From Mycogone perniciosa (lineage: Eukaryota > Ascomycota > Sordariomycetes > Hypocreales > Hypocreaceae): a DNA stretch of 12,996 nucleotides. The stretch spans positions 1-12,996 of the forward strand of contig JAOALB010000055.1 in assembly GCA_025331125.1 (NCBI GenBank), written 5' to 3'. A model generated the notes under the pieces. That model was not told where the DNA came from. It did not search any database and saw nothing but the letters and a program-made list of their open reading frames with translations. Made by a program: the position numbers and the translations under genes. Shown here one piece after another: positions 9,304 to 12,996 of the stretch (position 1 is the first letter of the stretch; the number at the start of each line of letters is the position of its first letter).

Positions 9304-9560
9304 CTGCAGAACGTGATGCAAGAGGGGAGAAGGTGCATGATAGGAGACTGAGTCGTGAAATATGGTTGGCCTTGTTCTTTTTTTTTAAACATGAGGCTGG
9401 GATGAAGGATGAAGTCGTGGATAGTGGAAGGTTGGGTGTGAAGCCTCCCAGCCACCAGGGCTCTGCGATAGTTCCCACACGGGAGCTTGCACAGGGATTG
9501 GCCCACTGGAGAAGAGGGACAAGGAAGAGACTAGAAACAGGCGAGAAACCGCTGACTTAC
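9304..9560 (-). other. putative 5' UTR intron of the DUF3433 gene
   Basis: Read on the - strand, AAG|GTAAGT at 9560 is a perfect donor. A pyrimidine-rich run ending TTCTGCAG gives an acceptor at 9304, with a possible branch sequence (GACTCAG) about 45 bases before it. Length would be 257 bases. The exon upstream of the donor holds no nearby ATG, so the intron would be in the leader. Other acceptors (for example CTACTAG near 9279) are possible. A CCAAT box on the - strand at 9501-9497 lies inside it. Confidence 0.45.
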
Positions 9561-9866
9561 CTTGAGACAATTCACACAATCACAATGAATGCAATGAAGC
9601 TGGTAAGACTGAATGTGCAAAGGGAGAATTCTTTGAAAAGCAGTTGTGTTGAGTGTTGCGGCCTGACCCTTTGGCCCTTTGGGCTCAATGCCGGACGTTC
9701 TGATTCGGACCTGGGGCTGAAGCTTCAGTGGACAAACGGGTGGCGCAGACGGCCGAACGCCCCGCAGAAGCGGGTGGCTGGGGGAACCAGGGTTCGGTGT
9801 CTGAGCCAACCACGACTCACGGAGCTGTCACGTAAAGAAGCTTCCAGTGTCTACATAATATAATAA

Positions 9867-9875
9867 TACTCCGTA
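9867..9875. repeat. TACTCCGTA motif copy
   Basis: Exact copy of the dispersed 9-mer in an AT-rich patch of the divergent control region, near the presumed start of the DUF3433 transcript. Confidence 0.8.
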
Positions 9876-10005
9876 TAAGAAGAGAAAAGGGTATTGAGAA
9901 AGGCATGAATAATAATGTGAGAGAGAAATTTATTTTTTCTCTTTCCCCCTGTTGGCCGCGAATTTACTTGTTGGTCCACCAGAACTGCCAGCAAGCATCA
10001 ATAGT

Positions 10006-10020
10006 CGTCACGTCACGTCA
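10006..10020. promoter_or_regulatory. triple CGTCA (CRE half-site) repeat
   Basis: Three CGTCA pentamers stand head to tail without spacing; on the - strand this is TGACG three times. TGACG is the half-site of CRE-type bZIP factors (the ATF/CREB family, AtfA in Aspergillus). The position between two divergent genes is compatible with control of either. Binding is inferred. Confidence 0.45.
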
Positions 10021-10260
10021 TCAGCCCAGCCAACTGGCACACCGGTCCTTGTAGTACTCTGAGTTGTTCAATTTTGATTTGCGCAACGCTCAGCCCTAGT
10101 CGGCGAATACGAGATGCCTGAACGTGAGAAGTAGGAGACTACTAAGGTATTATCGATACAAGTTTCATTTGCTTCGTATTCTGTACTCTTTTGTTTTATT
10201 TTAATAGGCACCAGCAATACCTGCTAAGTTGCTGTACGAAGTAAATTCTAGACCACTTTC

Positions 10261-10284
10261 TACGCACGTGACTACGCATGTGAC
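10261..10284. promoter_or_regulatory. tandem 12-mer with two E-boxes
   Basis: TACGCACGTGAC is followed directly by TACGCATGTGAC, a 12-base tandem duplication with one difference. Each unit contains a CANNTG E-box (CACGTG and CATGTG), the core bound by bHLH factors. It lies 11 bases before a CCAAT box and about 420 bases upstream of the preferred pirin start. Confidence 0.5.
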
Positions 10285-10293
10285 TCTCTCCCA

Positions 10294-10302
10294 GGCCAAT
10301 CG
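10294..10302 (+). promoter_or_regulatory. CCAAT box, GGCCAATCG
   Basis: The pentamer at 10296-10300 is followed by CG, fitting the CCAATCR form favoured by the fungal Hap/AnCF complex. It sits directly downstream of the tandem E-boxes and about 400 bases from the pirin start. Confidence 0.5.
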
Positions 10303-10420
10303 GCCAAGGTGGAATTTCTCAGCAGGCGGGGTTGCATATCTCTCTGTAAGCATCATGTAATCCGACTGTGGCCAACATTATCCTATGCTGAGGAATGGTT
10401 TGGTAAGGCACAAGAACTGC

Positions 10421-10450
10421 TTCAAAAGGTTTCAAAAGGTTCCAAAAACT
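10421..10450. repeat. TTCAAAAGGT tandem decamer
   Basis: Two perfect copies at 10421-10440 are followed by a decayed third (TCCAAAAACT). It lies in the pirin upstream region. A role is unknown; it may be simple slippage. Confidence 0.7.
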
Positions 10451-10604
10451 CATCATCACTCATGTATTACTATTCTTTTCCAAAGTGCGAACATTCTGGT
10501 TCTTTCTCCATAAACAAGTATATATGACGCGCTTCACTCTTGTGTCTGCAATCTTTATTGCTTCAATTTCCATTCTTCTCATCAGCTATCAACCACTAAC
10601 AAAA

Positions 10605-10611
10605 TATATAT
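10605..10611 (+). promoter_or_regulatory. TATA-like element before the pirin start
   Basis: TATATAT lies 87 bases before the preferred ATG at 10698, downstream of a C/T-rich run at 10561-10586. A start of transcription some 30 bases on would leave a short leader. A second TATATAT at 10519-10525 overlaps the upstream in-frame ATG at 10524, which argues that this ATG lies in promoter sequence. Confidence 0.4.
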
Positions 10612-10697
10612 CACTGCTTTACGAAACCACTAATACCAGCGCAAATACAAAAAACTCCACATCTCCTAATCTGCCTATGATCAAGTCTGCTGCAAAC

Positions 10698-11558
10698 ATG
10701 TCGAAATCAGTCCTTCGTCAGGCCAAAATCACCCCTCATCGCTCGGCCACCAGGGGCCACTCTGATCATGGCTGGCTCAACACCTATCACAGCTTCTCTT
10801 TCTCCGATTGGTACGACCCAAGGTTCACCCATTTCGGATCTTTACGAGTCTTGAATGAGGACCGCGTGAAAGCTATGAGTGGCTTCCCTACTCATCCTCA
10901 TCGGGACTTTGAAATCTTCAGCTACATCCTGTCTGGTGAACTGACCCACCGAGACTCTATGCTTGCAAGGGGCAATGAAGGGGGGCAATCGGATAAGTTC
11001 TATCGGATGCACCGTGGAGATGTGCAGTTCACCACGGGCGGCACTGGCATTGCCCACTCGGAAATGAACGAGCACAAAACGGACACGGTTCACTTCCTCC
11101 AGATCTGGGCCTTCCCATGGAAGAAGGGCTTGGCCCCACGTTACCACACGCGAAATTTCTCAGATGAGGACAAACGGAAGGATTTCGTCAAGATCCTGAG
11201 TCCGCTAAAGGCTGGCGAGGACGCCACGAAGCAAGAAGAAGCTGCTGCAGAACCTGTGATTCCAAACACCATTCCCATCCACGCTGACTTGGTCATGGGC
11301 GCTGGCATAATTGCACCCGAGGGCAAGTTTGAATGGAAAATAGGAGGGGATGCGGTAATACAGACCAAGAGGAAGGTCTATGTACACTTACCCATGACAA
11401 AGAATGGAAAGGCCAAGATCCGGCTTGATGGGCGGGAGGACGCAGAGCTCCTTGAGGGCGACGGTGCATTTATTGAAGGAGTAAATATCGGGGACAAGTT
11501 GGTAGTGGAAAACATTGGAGAGGCGGAAGCTGAGGTGGTTGTACTGGACACTGCTTGA
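10698..11558 (+). CDS. pirin family bicupin protein, 286 aa
   Basis: Pirins are iron-binding bicupins; several oxidise quercetin (quercetin 2,3-dioxygenase) and others act as nuclear cofactors. The N-terminal cupin is clear: HGWLNTYHSFSFSDWYDP at 24-41, FGSLRVLNEDRV at 46-57, then the metal motif HPHRDFE with His66 and His68, and GTGIAHSEMNE with His120 and Glu122. These four residues match the canonical 2-His plus His-x-Glu set, so metal binding looks intact. A loop near 90-103 (ARGNEGGQSDKFYR) is longer than in bacterial relatives. The C-terminal cupin (about 190-285) lacks ligands, as usual. The start at 10698 has the best context (CAAACATGTC) and gives a normal length. In-frame ATGs at 10677 and 10524 also exist; the latter would add 58 residues with a hydrophobic segment. 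No intron is seen in the body. Substrate and location in the cell are not evident. Confidence 0.92.
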   Translation: MSKSVLRQAKITPHRSATRGHSDHGWLNTYHSFSFSDWYDPRFTHFGSLRVLNEDRVKAMSGFPTHPHRDFEIFSYILSGELTHRDSMLARGNEGGQSDKFYRMHRGDVQFTTGGTGIAHSEMNEHKTDTVHFLQIWAFPWKKGLAPRYHTRNFSDEDKRKDFVKILSPLKAGEDATKQEEAAAEPVIPNTIPIHADLVMGAGIIAPEGKFEWKIGGDAVIQTKRKVYVHLPMTKNGKAKIRLDGREDAELLEGDGAFIEGVNIGDKLVVENIGEAEAEVVVLDTA

Positions 11559-12195
11559 AGAACGTTTTGAATTTAGAGTGTAGCTCTATAACATGCCTTG
11601 GATTATCTGGCCTTTCCGTTGTATACCCTGAAAGAAACACGAATCCTTATTGAAGTACCTGGACAGAGATAGCTGCTTATAATACATGAATCATTTTGTA
11701 AACTCTTAAATCGCCTAATATAGTGCCGTAAAGGCCGAGTAATCTCATTCTCAACACGCAAACAGCCCAGGCGATCTATTAATATCTGTCTTATCCCCTT
11801 AATCTAGGCATACTCGTTCGATCTCCTCTATTCTTCTATTGCCGTTTTTGCCGTTGGCTGTTACGAAGACCTCAGCTATAGCAATAAGAAGCAGTATTGG
11901 ATCAGCGTTTTATCGGGGAACTTGCTAGCACTAACTTTACAAGACAAGTGTGAGCCCCGCCATCTCGGCGTTGACTAGGACGGGAATAATCGTTGCTGAG
12001 CCTCAAAGCACCACTTTTCAGCGGCCGTTTTCGTTCGGGGGGTTTTACCTGTCATGTCTCGTCAGATATTAAATCTTCACCATGAGATGATTAATATTGA
12101 AAGTTCTCAAAGCGGGTCAACGCCACCGCCTCTGAGATAACCGCTGCCATTCCTCACTAAACTTAGCCTGACGACACATATTTACTTGCTTCCAG
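11559..12195. other. gene-free stretch after pirin
   Basis: This holds the pirin 3' UTR and intergenic DNA. No AATAAA on the + strand is obvious, and no frame looks coding. The right end (TTTACTTGCTTCCAG, ending at 12195) resembles a splice acceptor for the hydrolase relic, with possible branch sequences CTAAAC and CTGAC 25-40 bases before it. Confidence 0.5.
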
Positions 12196-12761
12196 GGTTC
12201 TTAAGACTTCTCTTAGGGTTCAGAGAGTGGAGGGATATTTTAATGCCCCAGAAATGTGGTCTGACCTCGTGAAGAAGTATTACCCAACTCCACTAAGCCT
12301 CCTTGTCCGGTAAGTGGCATTATCTCTGCTTTAGAATTGATACCGATGTCTGGATCGGTATGTGTCGTACGAGTTTGAATACAAAGGGAGAGGCCATGCC
12401 GCAAACAATCTCTAAATACCAAGGCAATGGCAGAATCTTCTATCCCTCTGGCTACGGAGTTCTGCTACAACTCTACCTAGTTTGATAAGCATCCATGGTG
12501 GCAGTTTTTGTCTTGGTGGAGCCCGTGATGATGGTGGAATAGCCAGTTCACCGAAATGCATGGTAAAAAGGAGACGATCAAAGATGCCGAGTGGAAGCGG
12601 GCTGTGTACATGAAGAATCTCGGTGGTTGGTTAACTAGGACAGTGTGGCAGGTGTAGCAAGCTTTCCAGTCCCCGTCATGATATTTAGTCAGAAGATGGC
12701 GCCTGGCTTGGGCATTGATGTTATTAACGAGCCGGAATTAGACGTGAATGAAGAGAAATAG
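12196..12761 (+). pseudogene. decayed alpha/beta-hydrolase (fold-3 type) gene
   Basis: No intact frame exists, but pieces in three frames follow the order of a fungal alpha/beta-hydrolase. Exon 12196-12309 encodes a stretch ending LVKKYYPTPLSLLVR and meets a donor GTAAGT at 12310. An acceptor (GGCAG) ends at 12433; joining restores an Arg codon and continues as RIFYPSGYG, which fits the family's LPVRIFFP-like strand. A one-base loss at about 12458 shifts to SSATTLPSLISIHGGSFCLGG, with the HGG oxyanion-hole motif at 12494-12502, then ARDD. A second one-base loss at about 12532 shifts to WWNSQFTEMHG, as expected after DD. Further on, SFPVPV (12660-12677) and VINEPELDVNEEK fit the later FPxP and xPELPVDK region weakly, up to a stop at 12759. 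The GxSAGG nucleophile elbow is not recognisable. The N-terminus upstream of 12196 is not found. Sequencing error could explain the shifts, though several independent breaks favour a relic. Confidence 0.6.
12310..12433 (+). other. relic intron in the hydrolase pseudogene
   Basis: Donor CCG|GTAAGT and acceptor ATGGCAG bound 124 bases that hold stops in the hydrolase frame. Removing them joins the two family-like pieces in phase (CG plus A gives Arg). CTAAAT, about 20 bases before the acceptor, is a possible branch site. Confidence 0.55.
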
Positions 12762-12996
12762 TTTTTCAGATCAAACTGCATTACAGGAAAGGGGAGAGGA
12801 AATCGTTCAGGCGAAGGTAAGGAGAAGCACAAAGATGAGGACGTGGTAAACAAAGCTGGCAAGCAGAATTCCTCAAGGTCGTGATCTCAGCTAAACATTA
12901 AACAGGGGACAGAAAACGCGGAGGAACAGTGGGCGTTCGTATGGAAATATGTAAAGCAGCGAGATGTCTAACTTTACGGACCACACGACCCCCCCC
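12762..12996. other. right edge, no supported gene
   Basis: Short frames look mildly protein-like: 12748-12816, then after a possible intron (GTAAGG at 12817 to CTAAACATTAAACAG at 12905) a 16-codon end ending in TAA at 12969-12971. This may be the decayed tail of the hydrolase gene or chance. The window ends in C8 at 12989-12996. Confidence 0.35.

Larger units (their letters stand above)
9224..10697. promoter_or_regulatory. divergent control region between DUF3433 and pirin genes
   Basis: About 1.5 kb separates the two divergently read coding regions. It contains a predicted leader intron for the - gene, two TACTCCGTA copies, a triple CGTCA, a tandem E-box pair, a CCAAT box and TATA-like elements near the pirin start. 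On the - strand, 9870-9905 is C/T-rich, which in fungi often marks a transcription start. A long + frame (ATG at 9252 to 9863) crosses the left part, but its translation is not protein-like and I do not call it. Confidence 0.6.

Noticed and set aside
9252..9863. Long + strand frame (about 203 codons from ATG) in the divergent region
   Set aside because: Its translation is rich in Arg, Lys and Ser with no hydrophobic core pattern or known motif, it crosses a strong minus-strand donor site and two TACTCCGTA copies, and it lies antisense to the DUF3433 leader.
12125..12150. CTGAGATAACCGC, resembling part of the fungal TPP riboswitch
   Set aside because: Only the CUGAGA core is present; the second conserved block (CUGAUCUGG...CCAGCG) is missing downstream and no thiamine gene is nearby.
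12206..12220. TTAGGGTT, telomere-like
   Set aside because: A single unit within the relic exon, not an array.

Overview
The window looks like nuclear DNA of a filamentous ascomycete, most likely a Eurotiomycete (Aspergillus/Penicillium-like). Three things point there. Genes are well spaced and intron-poor, with GT..AG junctions of fungal type. One large protein carries two copies of the fungus-restricted DUF3433 membrane module. The non-coding DNA is peppered with the 9-mer TACTCCGTA/TACGGAGTA, which I associate with Eurotiales intergenic DNA (recollection, not tested). No bacterial, viral or CRISPR feature was seen, and I found no tRNA or rRNA gene.

Layout, left to right. Positions 1-4456 hold no gene I can support: a C13 tract at the edge, paired CCAAT elements, several TACTCCGTA motifs, a 10-bp-stem hairpin and a perfect 16-bp palindrome. 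The right part of this stretch is probably promoter and leader of the next gene. Positions 4757-5848 (+) encode a 363-residue, largely disordered, Pro/Ser-rich protein of unknown function, probably with an intron just upstream (4544-4711). Positions 5849-6724 are the 3' region between two convergent genes. Positions 6725-9223 (-) encode an 832-residue DUF3433-type membrane protein with eight predicted membrane segments in two duplicated halves. Positions 9224-10697 form a divergent control region with CRE half-site, E-box, CCAAT and TATA-like elements. Positions 10698-11558 (+) encode a pirin, a bicupin metalloprotein of the quercetin 2,3-dioxygenase-like family. Positions 11559-12195 show no gene. 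Positions 12196-12761 (+) hold what I read as a decayed alpha/beta-hydrolase (fold-3 type) gene, with a recognisable intron, an HGG oxyanion motif and at least two single-base frameshifts. The window ends in a C8 tract.

The genes do not form an obvious pathway or cluster. The closest functional link is that the DUF3433 gene and the pirin gene are head to head and may share control elements. I see no convincing new multi-gene system. The most interesting points are the repeated 9-mer and its fused 16-mer palindromes, the hydrolase relic, the tandem E-box next to a CCAAT box upstream of pirin, and the unresolved pirin start, where an in-frame upstream ATG would add a membrane anchor.
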